Assembly: GCA_035512155.1 (NCBI GenBank)
Contig: DATKEN010000031.1
Coordinates: 73,387 to 137,386, forward strand
Length of the DNA stretch: 64,000 bases
From: JABCYV01 sp035512155
GTDB taxonomy: Bacteria; Acidobacteriota; Terriglobia; Terriglobales; Acidobacteriaceae
Direction: 5' to 3'
Shown: positions 34,341 to 43,412 of the stretch, in pieces
Numbering within the stretch: position 1 is the first letter of the stretch
Layout: each line of letters opens with the position of its first letter
The notes under the pieces: model-generated
Databases searched by the model: none
Told to the model about the DNA's origin: nothing
The model's input: the letters and a program-made list of their open reading frames with translations, nothing else
Made by a program: the position numbers and the translations under genes

Positions 34341-34751
34341 CTAGTTCTTCGGCTCCGTGAGGCTGAACCAGTTTCCGGAATTGTCCTTCACCAGTGCCTC
34401 GACCCCGTAGAACTGCTCTTTTGGCGGGGACAAAAATTCCACGCCTTTGGCCTTGAGCTCTTCGTAGGTCTTGCGGCAATCGCTGGTTTGGAGGACGCCA
34501 CCGCCAAGCTTGCCCCGGGTGAGCAGGTCGCGCAGAGTTGCCGCCACATCCGGCTGCATGTTTGGGCCATCGACTTTCATGAGAATAAGCTGCAGGTCGG
34601 GCTGCCCTTTTGGACCGACGGTGAGCCAGCGAAAGCCATTGTCCATAGAGGCGTCCATGCGAACCTCGAAGCCAAGCTTGTTGACGTAAAAGTCGCGCGC
34701 GGCATCCTGATCGAGCACGTATATGGTGGTATGCGAAAGGCGTTGAATCAT
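34341..34751 (-). CDS. VOC (glyoxalase/bleomycin resistance) family protein
   Basis: 136 residues. MIQRLSHTTIYVLDQDAARDFYVNKLGFEV is the first beta-alpha-beta module with the metal-ligand His at position 7. The second module ends GVEALVKDNSGNWFSLTEP with an Asp-Asn-Ser-Gly loop. It is probably a metal-dependent lyase or isomerase on a small substrate, or a binding protein. It lies 88 bp downstream of an AraC-type regulator on the same strand. Confidence 0.85.
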   Translation of the reverse strand: MIQRLSHTTIYVLDQDAARDFYVNKLGFEVRMDASMDNGFRWLTVGPKGQPDLQLILMKVDGPNMQPDVAATLRDLLTRGKLGGGVLQTSDCRKTYEELKAKGVEFLSPPKEQFYGVEALVKDNSGNWFSLTEPKN

Positions 34752-34839
34752 AAGAAAGCCTCCTCGTCGCCACTAAATTAGCGAAAGAGCAGAAATGATA
34801 CTTCTCGATTCTTGTGATTCTTGATGGAAAATTGGTGAC

Positions 34840-35301
34840 CTACACCGGACCTACGAAGAATTGTTGGTAGCAGGCGGGAATGTAGTACAGCGGCCAGCGC
34901 GTGCCGAATCCGCCAAAAAGGCGCCGCGATTCCCGACGGAACGTCGCCGGGGAGAGGCCAATGAGGGAACTGAAGCGCGTGCTGAATGATCCCAGGCTCT
35001 CGTAGCCCACTTCGAAACAGATATCGGTGACGCGATGATTATCGGCGAGGAGTAGTTTTTTGGCTTCTTCGATTCGGACTCGGGTCACGAACTCGTGCGG
35101 CGTCTCCCCAAATGCTTGGGTAAAGACACGGTTGAAATGGAAAGGCGAAAGGCAGGCTTGACTGGCGGCGTGCTCCAACGTGATTCGGTCGCGATAGCGG
35201 ACGCCGAGATAATCGCGCGCGCGACAAAGGCGGGCAAACGTTACGCTGTCAAAGAGACGACTGCGGCGTGCGGCGAAGTCCTGTGCCGGTCGAGATCTCA
35301 T
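34840..35301 (-). CDS. AraC family transcriptional regulator (DNA-binding domain only)
   Basis: About 153 residues from ATG at 35301. Two helix-turn-helix units are seen: LEHAASQACLSPFHFNRVFTQAFGETPHEFV and VTDICFEVGYESLGSFSTRFSSLIGLSPATFR. There is no separate ligand-binding domain, so it may respond through a short N-terminal region or act constitutively. It is divergent from the symporter gene and upstream of the VOC gene, which makes both candidates for control. Confidence 0.87.
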   Translation of the reverse strand: MRSRPAQDFAARRSRLFDSVTFARLCRARDYLGVRYRDRITLEHAASQACLSPFHFNRVFTQAFGETPHEFVTRVRIEEAKKLLLADNHRVTDICFEVGYESLGSFSTRFSSLIGLSPATFRRESRRLFGGFGTRWPLYYIPACYQQFFVGPV

Positions 35302-35389
35302 TCGGCAGTAATGTAGCACGGCCGGCAAGAGCAAGTCAGCGACCAGTCATGCCTGGACGCTAAGTCCAATTTCCGACTCAGATTCTACA

Positions 35390-35418
35390 TTGCGGTAATG
35401 ACCTCAGTAAGATACAGT
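35390..35418 (+). promoter_or_regulatory. Promoter candidate for the symporter gene
   Basis: TTGCGG at 35390-35395 and TACAGT at 35413-35418 are separated by exactly 17 bp. The start of transcription would be near 35425, leaving a leader of about 58 bases with the AAGGGAGGAG ribosome site next to the ATG at 35483. The -35 has three and the -10 four consensus bases. Confidence 0.35.
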
Positions 35419-35482
35419 CGCCCCTGTCGATTTTTTCGGAACACAGACGAAGAGCTCTGGATGCGAGTAAGAAGGGAGGAGT

Positions 35483-37177
35483 ATGGTCCAAACCGCGGCG
35501 CATCTCACCCACAAGGCCCTCGCCGGGGTCGACATTGCCATCATCGCGCTGTACTTCCTGGTGATCTTTTCGATTGGTTTTTATTTCGCGCGCAGGGGAC
35601 GTACCTCCACGGACTACTTTCTCGCCAGCCGCAACGTCGGTTGGTTTGCCATCGGCGCTTCGCTCTTTGTCTCGAACATTTCGACCGAACACTTCATCGG
35701 GTTATCCGGCTCGGGAGCGAGTTCGGGATTAGCCGTAGGCCATTTTGAATGGTGGGCCTGCCTGATCCTGCTGGTTCTGGGATGGGTGTTTGTTCCTTTC
35801 TACCTGCGTTCCAACGTGTTCACCATGCCCGAATTTCTGGAACGGCGCTTCAGCCGCTCCTGTGCGGTTTACCTGGCTAGTATTTCGATCATCGCCTATA
35901 TCTTCACCAAAATTTCCGTGCAGCTCTATGCCGCCAGCGTTGTTCTGGAGCGCGTGGCGGGCTGGACGCTCTGGAAGACCGCGGTGGCTTTGGTGGTGGC
36001 TACCGGAATCTACACTGTCGCCGGGGGATTGGCAGCCGTGATCTACACCGATATGGTGCAGACGATGATCTTGATAACCGGCGCGGTTATCCTGACCTTT
36101 GTCGGGCTTCATCGCGTGGGAGGGTTCGAAGCGCTGCGGGCAGCCGTTCCCGCCAGCTACTTTCACATGATCAAACCGACGACCGACCCAGCCTTCCCCT
36201 GGACCGGAATTTTCTTCGGCGCCCCCATCCTCGGGATCTGGTACTGGTGTACGGATCAAGTGATCGTGCAGCGCGTGCTTTCCGCCAAAGATGAGGGACA
36301 CGCCAAAGCTGCGACGATATTCGCGGGTTTCCTAAAAATCCTGCCGGTCTTCATGCTGGTGTTGCCGGGCGTGATCGCGCTGGCGCTATTCCGCGATATG
36401 TTCCGGTTCGGGCCCAATGGGGAGATGCTGAATCCTGACACCGCGTATCCGACGCTGATCCTGAACCTGCTGCCTCCGGGTTTGGTAGGCCTTGTGCTCG
36501 CGGCCTTGCTGGCTGCGGTCATGGGTGCGATGGCATCTGTGTTCAACTCGGCTTCCACTCTGGTCACGCTGGATTTCTATAAAAAGATCAAGCCGGATGC
36601 GAGCGAGGCCAAGCTGGTAAACATGGGTAGAGTGGCCACAGGGGTGATGGTACTACTCGGCCTGATGTGGGTGCCGTTTATCCATCTCATCAGTAGCCAA
36701 CTTTATATCTATCTACAGAGCGTGCAGGCCTACATCAGCCCGCCGATTGCGGCTTGCTTCGTTCTCGGCATTCTTTGGCCGCGACTCAACGCGCAAGGGG
36801 CCATCAGTTCGCTGCTGACGGGCTTCGTGCTGGGCGCGGTGCGCTTCGTCCTCGAGTTGCGCGCCAAGGGCGGCACTCCCCCGGCGCCAGGCCTCGATTG
36901 GCTGGTGCAAATGAATTTCTTGCATTACGCCATCTTCATGTTTGTGATCTGCTCGCTGGTGCTGATCGGCGTGAGCCTGGTGACGCCCGCTCCCGAGCGC
37001 AGGAAGCTTGCCGGCCTCACCTTCGCCACGGTCGCTGACAAGATGGACGTGACTCCGCTGACTCCAGCGACCGAGTTCAAACCCGCAGCCGAGACCGCGC
37101 TGGAACACCGCGTAAATATCGTATTCAGCCTGGTCTTGGTGGCTACCGTTGTCGGCCTATGGATTTACTTCCGATAG
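35483..37177 (+). CDS. Sodium:solute symporter (SSS family)
   Basis: 564 residues, ATG directly after AGGGAGGAGT. About 14 membrane helices. YFLASRNVGWFAIGASLFVSNISTEHFIGLSGSGAS near 45 is the unwound first core helix of SSS proteins, and AALLAAVMGAMASVFNSASTLVTLDFYK near 345 is the family signature with the sodium site Ser/Thr residues. By its long C-terminal part it resembles the SGLT-like sugar or myo-inositol branch. Its substrate is not certain. A small protein gene follows 6 bp after the stop. Confidence 0.9.
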   Translation: MVQTAAHLTHKALAGVDIAIIALYFLVIFSIGFYFARRGRTSTDYFLASRNVGWFAIGASLFVSNISTEHFIGLSGSGASSGLAVGHFEWWACLILLVLGWVFVPFYLRSNVFTMPEFLERRFSRSCAVYLASISIIAYIFTKISVQLYAASVVLERVAGWTLWKTAVALVVATGIYTVAGGLAAVIYTDMVQTMILITGAVILTFVGLHRVGGFEALRAAVPASYFHMIKPTTDPAFPWTGIFFGAPILGIWYWCTDQVIVQRVLSAKDEGHAKAATIFAGFLKILPVFMLVLPGVIALALFRDMFRFGPNGEMLNPDTAYPTLILNLLPPGLVGLVLAALLAAVMGAMASVFNSASTLVTLDFYKKIKPDASEAKLVNMGRVATGVMVLLGLMWVPFIHLISSQLYIYLQSVQAYISPPIAACFVLGILWPRLNAQGAISSLLTGFVLGAVRFVLELRAKGGTPPAPGLDWLVQMNFLHYAIFMFVICSLVLIGVSLVTPAPERRKLAGLTFATVADKMDVTPLTPATEFKPAAETALEHRVNIVFSLVLVATVVGLWIYFR

Positions 37178-37183
37178 TTCGAA

Positions 37184-37744
37184 ATGGCGCGCATTCGCAG
37201 CCTCAAGCCCAACGTCACCCGCGACGAAGCCATCGAGCAACTCTCGGGTAATGGTGTCGTTGCGCTGCTTCGAAACGCGGTATCTGGCCCTTTGCGTTCG
37301 GTAGCCGAGTTTTATATCCCTTTTCAGCTCTTCCAAGTCGAAATCGTCAACCGCGGCAAGCGCGATCAACGCATCTTCGGACTGGACGCCGTCGACGGAT
37401 CTCTTGACCTCTATCACTTCGAGCAATTACCAGGACCGAGCGAGGTGATCTTTCTCGAAAGTCGCAACTACGCGCAAGCAATTCTGGATCAAGCAGCCAT
37501 TTCGGATTTGACCATCGCGAAAGTACGGCGAGTGCTCTTCACGGCCGGTTTTTTTCGGATTCGGGACCTGCATATCTCCGCCCAGCCGGTTCCTGGAGAA
37601 TTATACGTTCCGTACTGGGTGGGCTTTCACGGTCGCGGAATCCGCGCTCGATTGGTCATGATCGATGCGGTCCGGAGGAGGGTCGAAGGAGCCAAGGTTC
37701 GGCGCTTGCTCGAACAGTGGCTCACGACAGCAGGCGAAACTTGA
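37184..37744 (+). CDS. Conserved hypothetical protein downstream of the symporter
   Basis: 186 residues, MARIRSLKPNVTRDEAIEQLSGNGVVALLRNAVSG. It has alternating strands and helices without membrane segments or a signal peptide. Motifs such as FYIPFQLFQVEIVNRG and LYVPYWVGFHGRG are not assignable to a known fold by eye. The 6-bp spacing implies translation with the symporter gene, but the composition suggests a cytoplasmic protein of independent role. Confidence 0.6.
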   Translation: MARIRSLKPNVTRDEAIEQLSGNGVVALLRNAVSGPLRSVAEFYIPFQLFQVEIVNRGKRDQRIFGLDAVDGSLDLYHFEQLPGPSEVIFLESRNYAQAILDQAAISDLTIAKVRRVLFTAGFFRIRDLHISAQPVPGELYVPYWVGFHGRGIRARLVMIDAVRRRVEGAKVRRLLEQWLTTAGET

Positions 37745-37920
37745 CCCTTCATCAGACTTGACTCATGGCGCCGACATCGCCGATTTTCGAGTACCTTCGT
37801 AACTCCCCTCCATCGCCAACCTCGAGATATCCTAAACCTGTTTTTCCTACAACGATCGTGTCCAGCGTGTACGCATTCGGGAGACGATCTGGCTCTTTGT
37901 CTGGTTGAGGCTAGGGAGCA

Positions 37921-40545
37921 ATGTCGAACAAAATCGGTCGTTACGAAATACTCAGCGAAATTACGCGCTCGGAAACAGCATCCATCTTCAAGTGCTCCGA
38001 TCCAGAGAGCGGACAGACGGTTGTGCTGAAGGCGGTCAAGTTAGAGATCCTGGGGGAGCAGGCTGCCGCAGTGATCCAGCACACCCTGGAAGAGGTAGAC
38101 CGCTCCAACGTGCTCAACAGCCATAACATCGCACAGCTCTATGGAGCCGGGGATATGGATGGCCAGTTCTGCGCCGCCATGGAGTATGTCCAGGGCAACA
38201 GCGTCGCTACGATGCTGGCACGTAAAGAAGGATTTTCCATTTGGGATCTTCAGGATATTGCCCGCCAAACCTGTCAGGGATTGGATCACGCCCACGTGCG
38301 AAACGTGATGCACTATAGCCTGGAACCAGCCAAAATTCTCGTGACCTGGGATGGCACGGTGAAGATCCTGGATTTCGGTATTTCTACGATGGGCGCTTAT
38401 ACCGCCCAAATCCCGGGCAAGCCCACTGAGGTTCTGCATTACATGTCTCCTGAGCAGTTGCGCGGAGACCCGGTCGATCCGCGTTCCAACCTGTTTAGCC
38501 TGGGCGCAGTTCTGTATGAGATGGTGACAGAGAGGAAGGCTTTTGCGGGGGAAGACGCGGAAACTGTGCGGCAGCAAATTATTGAACAGATGCCCCCCGC
38601 GCCTGACAAAATCAACCGGAAGATTCACCCTGCGCTCGTTGAAGTGATTATGAAAGCGCTTTCCAAGATACCGGAAGAGCGCTACCAGAGCGGACAAGAG
38701 CTGGTAAACGATTTGGAGAAGTGCAAGGAAAGCGCCAGCAAAGTAGCAGCGAAAAAGGCTGCCCAGCCGGCCAAAGGATCGGCTACTCAGCAGAAGGCGA
38801 AGCCAACGTCCGCCGCTGGCACCACGGTTCCTGTGAAGCCGGCAGCCGTTACGACTGTTACTTCGGCCCCGCCCCAGACCATTGCAGCAAAGGTCGAGCC
38901 CCGGGCCCACTCGGAAACGGCGAGGGTCGAAGCAAAGAGTGTCGAGCCCAAAACCTCCCAGACTGCACCATCTTCGGCTTCAGAATCCGGTTCAGAAGAG
39001 ACCGCGGAGACCACAGTCACCGACGTGCCCGTCCCGGAAAGTCCAACGGCGCGCCAGAAAGCGGCCGCTGCGGCCGCTGGGTGGTCAGGCGGAAGTTCAT
39101 CTTCAACACTCGCATCGCCAAAAAAGCTGGTCTTAGACCCCAGTGCAGAATTCGCGGTTTCGGCTGCAAAAGCATCTGCCGAGGCAATCGTAGAGACGGA
39201 CGCCGTCATGTCCGCAGCAATCGTGGAGCCGGAGGCCGCTTCGCCAACCATTCAGGTTGATCCGATGATGGACGAAAGCAGGCAAGATGCCGAGAAACGC
39301 GGTCCAAGTTTCTCCGAAATCGACGAATTGCCACCCATGAAGGAGATCTACATCGCGCCGCCACCGCCTCCACCGGTGACCGAGGCTGCGCCCATGGATC
39401 CGGAACGGGCCACCGTCTTTCGCAGCGCGCCCCCGGACAAGCCCAAGGTGCAGCCGCGCCAGATGGCTAAGAAGGCGGTCACGGAAATCAAGAAGACTCC
39501 GCCCAAGCTCATCTTATATTCCATTGCGAGTGCGGCCGGAATCATCCTTCTGGTCGTGGTTTACATGGCGTTCCACATCCGCTCCGAAAATTCGGACGAC
39601 GACAGCACGCCGGCGCAGTCTGCCGCCACGACGGCACCAACCCAGTCTGAGCCCAATCAGTCGGGGCGCGCGGCTCAGCCTACGGTCCCCGCTGCTACGC
39701 CGGCCCCGGTTCAGGCTCAGCCGGTGCAAGCCGAACCGGTGATTGCGGAACCAGCCCGCTCCGTCTCAGTCAGAGCGAAATACAACAGCAAGAAGAAGGG
39801 GAAGACTCCACCTCCAGCGGTGATTGCGGTTATCCCCGGCCAATTGACGATCAATTCAACTCCCGCTGGTGCGGCTGTTCAGGTCGACGGTCGCAACGAT
39901 CCGAGTTGGGCCACGCCATTTAATCTGGCGGGCATCGCGCCCGGCCAGCACGCGGTTAGCGTGAGCAAAGCAGGATATTCAACCGAGAGTCGCACCATTG
40001 ACGTCGCGTCTAACAGCAAGTCATTTCTGGTTGTCCAATTGGCTCCGCTCACCGCTACAGTTGCAGTGACCAGCGAACCCGCCGGTGCGGCCGTATTCCT
40101 GGATGGTCACGACACCGGACGAGTAACTCCGGCCCAAATTCCTGTAGACAAACCTGGCAGCCACACTGTGCTAGTTAGAAAGCAAGGTTATCTGGAAGAA
40201 GCTACCACGGCGAACTTGCAGGCCGGCCAAGCCTTCCATTTCGCACCCACACTGCGCGCACTTGGCGCCACCGATGACATCAAGCTAGGGGGAAAGTTCA
40301 AGAAGATCTTTGGCGGTGGGGATACGGCTGGCATGGGCAGTGTAAGCGTCAGAACGCAACCCAAGGGTGCTCAGATTGCCGTCAACAACCGCATGCTCGA
40401 TAAAGGCTCGCCCGTAGAGTTCTTCCTCAACCCCGGCACGTATGTGGTTGACATAACCTTATCCGGTTTCAAGAACATCCATCGCGTGGTTACCGTGGAC
40501 AAAGGCGGCAAGGTCGCTGTCGACGAGACTATGCAACGCGAATAG
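37921..40545 (+). CDS. Serine/threonine kinase-like protein with degenerate catalytic loop, membrane helix and three PEGA domains
   Basis: 874 residues. Residues 1-270 have the protein-kinase fold: Lys37 in VVLKAVK, DFG at 151-153 and MSPEQL in the activation segment. The glycine loop reads ITRSETA rather than GxGxxG. The catalytic HRDxKPxN is HYSLEPAK at 131-138, so the catalytic Asp is Ser133 and the Asn is Lys138. It is probably a pseudokinase that may still bind nucleotide. A 250-residue Ala/Pro/Glu-rich linker leads to one membrane helix (about 527-550). Outside lie three PEGA repeats (STPAGAAVQVDG, SEPAGAAVFLDG, TQPKGAQIAVNN), which in other proteins bind envelope components. It is probably a monocistronic gene with AGGGAG just before the ATG. 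Confidence 0.85.
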   Translation: MSNKIGRYEILSEITRSETASIFKCSDPESGQTVVLKAVKLEILGEQAAAVIQHTLEEVDRSNVLNSHNIAQLYGAGDMDGQFCAAMEYVQGNSVATMLARKEGFSIWDLQDIARQTCQGLDHAHVRNVMHYSLEPAKILVTWDGTVKILDFGISTMGAYTAQIPGKPTEVLHYMSPEQLRGDPVDPRSNLFSLGAVLYEMVTERKAFAGEDAETVRQQIIEQMPPAPDKINRKIHPALVEVIMKALSKIPEERYQSGQELVNDLEKCKESASKVAAKKAAQPAKGSATQQKAKPTSAAGTTVPVKPAAVTTVTSAPPQTIAAKVEPRAHSETARVEAKSVEPKTSQTAPSSASESGSEETAETTVTDVPVPESPTARQKAAAAAAGWSGGSSSSTLASPKKLVLDPSAEFAVSAAKASAEAIVETDAVMSAAIVEPEAASPTIQVDPMMDESRQDAEKRGPSFSEIDELPPMKEIYIAPPPPPPVTEAAPMDPERATVFRSAPPDKPKVQPRQMAKKAVTEIKKTPPKLILYSIASAAGIILLVVVYMAFHIRSENSDDDSTPAQSAATTAPTQSEPNQSGRAAQPTVPAATPAPVQAQPVQAEPVIAEPARSVSVRAKYNSKKKGKTPPPAVIAVIPGQLTINSTPAGAAVQVDGRNDPSWATPFNLAGIAPGQHAVSVSKAGYSTESRTIDVASNSKSFLVVQLAPLTATVAVTSEPAGAAVFLDGHDTGRVTPAQIPVDKPGSHTVLVRKQGYLEEATTANLQAGQAFHFAPTLRALGATDDIKLGGKFKKIFGGGDTAGMGSVSVRTQPKGAQIAVNNRMLDKGSPVEFFLNPGTYVVDITLSGFKNIHRVVTVDKGGKVAVDETMQRE

Positions 40546-40695
40546 ACGTCGCCGAGCTCAGAACACTGCGCGAGGTGATCAGGGACTGATAGATATCCTC
40601 CATTTGCCCAAACTTTTTCTTGCGCAGACCGATGTACAATGCCGTTCGCTCAGGGACATGCCAGCTCGACACCTTGATATGGAAGGGACCGGGAT

Positions 40696-41424
40696 ATGAA
40701 GACGAAATTATTAGTGTTTCTATTATGGCTGGGAGGAGTTGAGTTACAGGGTCAAACCGTAGTGCAGCAGTTCGTATCCCTTACGCGCGCACAGACTCTG
40801 CAGCCGCACATAGACATTTCGCCGACTCGAGCTGGGAGTCTTATTATCGTGATGCCGGGTCCACTCTCTCCCGACATCAAGGTCGTGAGCGTTAGCGATA
40901 ACGCAACCGCTGGCGATAATACCTATAAACAAGTTGATGGTGCCGCCAGTTCCTCTACTGGTATGAACTCGGCCCTGGATATTTGGTACTGCGAGAAGTG
41001 CAAAGGGGGCGCAACGGAGATCAAAATCAATTTATCAGCTCCAGCCAAAGGCAGTATGAATGCTTTTCTTGAAGTTTCAAACATGGCGTCGTCCTCGGTA
41101 CTGGATGGAAGTGGCGTAAACCTGACGAATGGAACTGGAAGCAGCGAAGGGTTGGAAGTTGGTCCTAGTCTCACCACTACAGCGACGGATTTTATTATTG
41201 CGCGTTATGTTTCAACCTTTACCAGCCCAACGGGCGTGACTCCCTCGGCATGGACTTATAAGAGTACTTATGTCTACGTACCAAAGGGACCAGCAGCAAC
41301 TTATCAACCGACGCTGACCGGCGCAAGTCCGGCAGCCAGCTTCTGTATGAGCATGGCCGCCTTTAAGATTGCTGCATCCGCTCCGCGGAGCCCATCAGGC
41401 ACTAGCAAACATACAAACCGTTAG
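40696..41424 (+). CDS. Secreted protein of unknown function
   Basis: 242 residues. A short signal peptide (MKTKLLVFLLWLGGVELQGQ) is followed by a mainly beta sequence rich in Ser, Thr and Gly, with one CEKC pair near residue 98. The pattern TRAGSLIIVMPG ... NTYKQVDGA ... WYCEKCKGGATEIKINLS resembles beta-sandwich extracellular domains. No close family is recognised. A weak -10 (TACAAT near 40635) precedes it. It is transcribed alone. Confidence 0.6.
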   Translation: MKTKLLVFLLWLGGVELQGQTVVQQFVSLTRAQTLQPHIDISPTRAGSLIIVMPGPLSPDIKVVSVSDNATAGDNTYKQVDGAASSSTGMNSALDIWYCEKCKGGATEIKINLSAPAKGSMNAFLEVSNMASSSVLDGSGVNLTNGTGSSEGLEVGPSLTTTATDFIIARYVSTFTSPTGVTPSAWTYKSTYVYVPKGPAATYQPTLTGASPAASFCMSMAAFKIAASAPRSPSGTSKHTNR

Positions 41425-41499
41425 CAAGCCACAGCCACAGTATCGCTCAGCCTGACACCAGCCGTCTTCTGGTCACTCCACAAATTCAAGGTCGGAAAA

Positions 41500-41865
41500 C
41501 TAGTATCGTCGAAATGCTCGTTCGTAACCTTCGCGATAGGCGCGCGCATACGCTTCCCTGTAAGCATACTTGTCACCGTATTCGCGGCGATAGCCATGAT
41601 CTTCGTGCTTGAATCCGCCGCGCGGAAACGGGTTGTACGGTTTGGCTTCCGCGATATCCCGGCGCGCTACCCATGATCCATCCTCATAGCCAAAGTCCCG
41701 CGCTACGCGAAATGCGGTCCGGTTATATCCATAATCATCGCGATCGTAGTGGCGATAGCCATAGTCGCGATCATAGAAACGATAGTAGTCCTGGGCGGTG
41801 GCTAGCCCACTGAGTGCTATGGTTGCTGCAATCGCTAATGTTGCTACCCTGATTTTTCCTGACAT
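41500..41865 (-). CDS. Secreted Tyr/Arg-rich repetitive protein
   Basis: 121 residues from ATG at 41865, preceded by GGGAGGACATC. The signal peptide ends GLATAQ. The mature part is rich in Tyr, Arg, Asp: RFYDRDYGYRHYDRDDYGY, then FGYEDG, and a C-terminal array REAYARAYREGYERAFRRY with a 4-residue YREx rhythm, which would make an amphipathic helix with one tyrosine face. Similar YREGY-rich exported proteins occur in Acidobacteria. The function is unknown. Confidence 0.7.
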   Translation of the reverse strand: MSGKIRVATLAIAATIALSGLATAQDYYRFYDRDYGYRHYDRDDYGYNRTAFRVARDFGYEDGSWVARRDIAEAKPYNPFPRGGFKHEDHGYRREYGDKYAYREAYARAYREGYERAFRRY

Positions 41866-42081
41866 GATGTCCTCCCGCCGAGCTGCAGTGCTGCTCCGGT
41901 ATTTGTAAGGTGGGATGCAGCGGTTGCGCGAATTTGATGCTTGCGGCAAGCTGAATTGCCGAAGCTGAAGCGAACCTTAACCGCTTTCCTCAGCAACTTT
42001 TTCATGGGTCGGGGTTGAATGTGCCGGCGTGTCTGCGGCGGTGTTAGACTTTGACTTTTTCTGGTCAGGGGAGAGCCCTTC

Positions 42082-42930
42082 ATGGAGATCCAACGCGTAG
42101 GCGTGGTGGGCGCGGGCACCATGGGCAACGGGATTGCTCATGTTTTTGCCCGCAGCGGCCGTGCCGTTGTGCTGTGCGACGTGGAGCGGTGTTTTCTGAA
42201 TCGCGCTCTCGAGACCATCACCAGCAACCTGGATCGCGAAGTCACGAAAAACAAGATTACCGCCGCCGATAAGGCGGGCACCATCGGACGTATTGTGCCC
42301 GTGCTCGATCGAACAAACCTTGCTGATTGCGATTTTGTGGTGGAAGCGGCCACGGAAAAGTTCGCTATTAAAGCGGAAATATTCCGAGATCTTGATCGCA
42401 TTTGCCGCCCGGAAATTATTCTGGCTTCCAACACCTCTTCGATTTCAATCACCAAGCTGGCCGCGCTGACCCAGCGGCCAGAAAAAATCATTGGAATGCA
42501 TTTTTTCAATCCTGTGCCGGTGATGAAGCTGGTGGAAGTGATTCGTGGCCTGGCCACCTCGAATGAAACTTTCGATGCAGTGCGCGATCTGGCGCTGAAA
42601 CTCGAGAAGACCCCCATCGAAGTCAACGATGCCCCCGGGTTTGTCTCCAATCGCGTGCTCATGCCACTGCTGAATGAGGCCATGTACGCCGTGCTGGAAG
42701 GCGTGGCTACACCTGAGGCCGTCGACGAAGTCTTCAAGCTGGGTATGGCGCATCCGATGGGCCCGCTAGCGCTGGCGGATTTTATCGGTCTCGATGTCTG
42801 CCTTGACATCATGCGCGTGCTGCAGGAGGGCTTCGGCGATCCTAAGTACCGGCCTTGTCCGCTGCTGATCAAAATGGTGGACGCTGGATGGCTGGGAAAG
42901 AAGAGCGGACGGGGATTTTACAAGTATTGA
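42082..42930 (+). CDS. 3-hydroxybutyryl-CoA / 3-hydroxyacyl-CoA dehydrogenase
   Basis: 282 residues. NAD-binding GAGTMGNGIAHVFARSG at residue 8, catalytic HFFNPVPVMKLVEVI (His) near 139, and NDAPGFVSNRVLMPLLNEA near 185. It oxidises L-3-hydroxyacyl-CoA to the 3-keto form in fatty acid or butanoate metabolism. No other beta-oxidation gene is adjacent, so it is a stand-alone copy. Confidence 0.92.
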   Translation: MEIQRVGVVGAGTMGNGIAHVFARSGRAVVLCDVERCFLNRALETITSNLDREVTKNKITAADKAGTIGRIVPVLDRTNLADCDFVVEAATEKFAIKAEIFRDLDRICRPEIILASNTSSISITKLAALTQRPEKIIGMHFFNPVPVMKLVEVIRGLATSNETFDAVRDLALKLEKTPIEVNDAPGFVSNRVLMPLLNEAMYAVLEGVATPEAVDEVFKLGMAHPMGPLALADFIGLDVCLDIMRVLQEGFGDPKYRPCPLLIKMVDAGWLGKKSGRGFYKY

Positions 42931-42998
42931 ACCAGAGATGTTTGTCATTCTAGATATTGCCGTTCGAAGCGACGCGAAGAGGCCAGGCATGAAGAAGC

Positions 42999-43337
42999 AT
43001 GAAGAAGAATGACACAACCATCTACACTCTCAGTGTTGTCTTTGGCGTTTTGGCGGGCTACCTAGATGTCAAGTTCGGCGATCTGCTACTCACTGCACTG
43101 TTCGTGCTGGCCTCAACCATGCTGCTCGGTGCGCTGCGTCCAGAAAGACCGTGGCGATGGACTCTGTTGGTTGGGGTCTTTGTTCCGATCGTCCAGTTGA
43201 TGGCGTTTTTCCTGTTAACCCAAAAACCTTATCGCGCGCAAATCTACGAATCATTTCTCGGATTTTTGACTGGGATTGCAGGCGCCTACGGCGGGTCGGT
43301 CGGACGTAAAGGATTGAATGAACTCTTGCGCAAGTGA
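42999..43337 (+). CDS. Small integral membrane protein
   Basis: 112 residues with four likely helices (LSVVFGVLAGYLDVKFG, LLLTALFVLASTMLLGAL, WTLLVGVFVPIVQLMAFFLL and FLGFLTGIAGAYGGSVG). Start is ATG at 42999; a run of GAAGCATGAAGAAG precedes it and holds an out-of-frame ATG. The function is not recognised. It sits between the dehydrogenase and the metallo-hydrolase. Confidence 0.65.
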   Translation: MKKNDTTIYTLSVVFGVLAGYLDVKFGDLLLTALFVLASTMLLGALRPERPWRWTLLVGVFVPIVQLMAFFLLTQKPYRAQIYESFLGFLTGIAGAYGGSVGRKGLNELLRK

Positions 43338-43412
43338 CCGCCTTTGTTCAAAGGTCTCGGATAACGAGAAAGTTACTCCCGTTTCCACAGTCGCAACGCG
43401 TATGCTCGAGCT

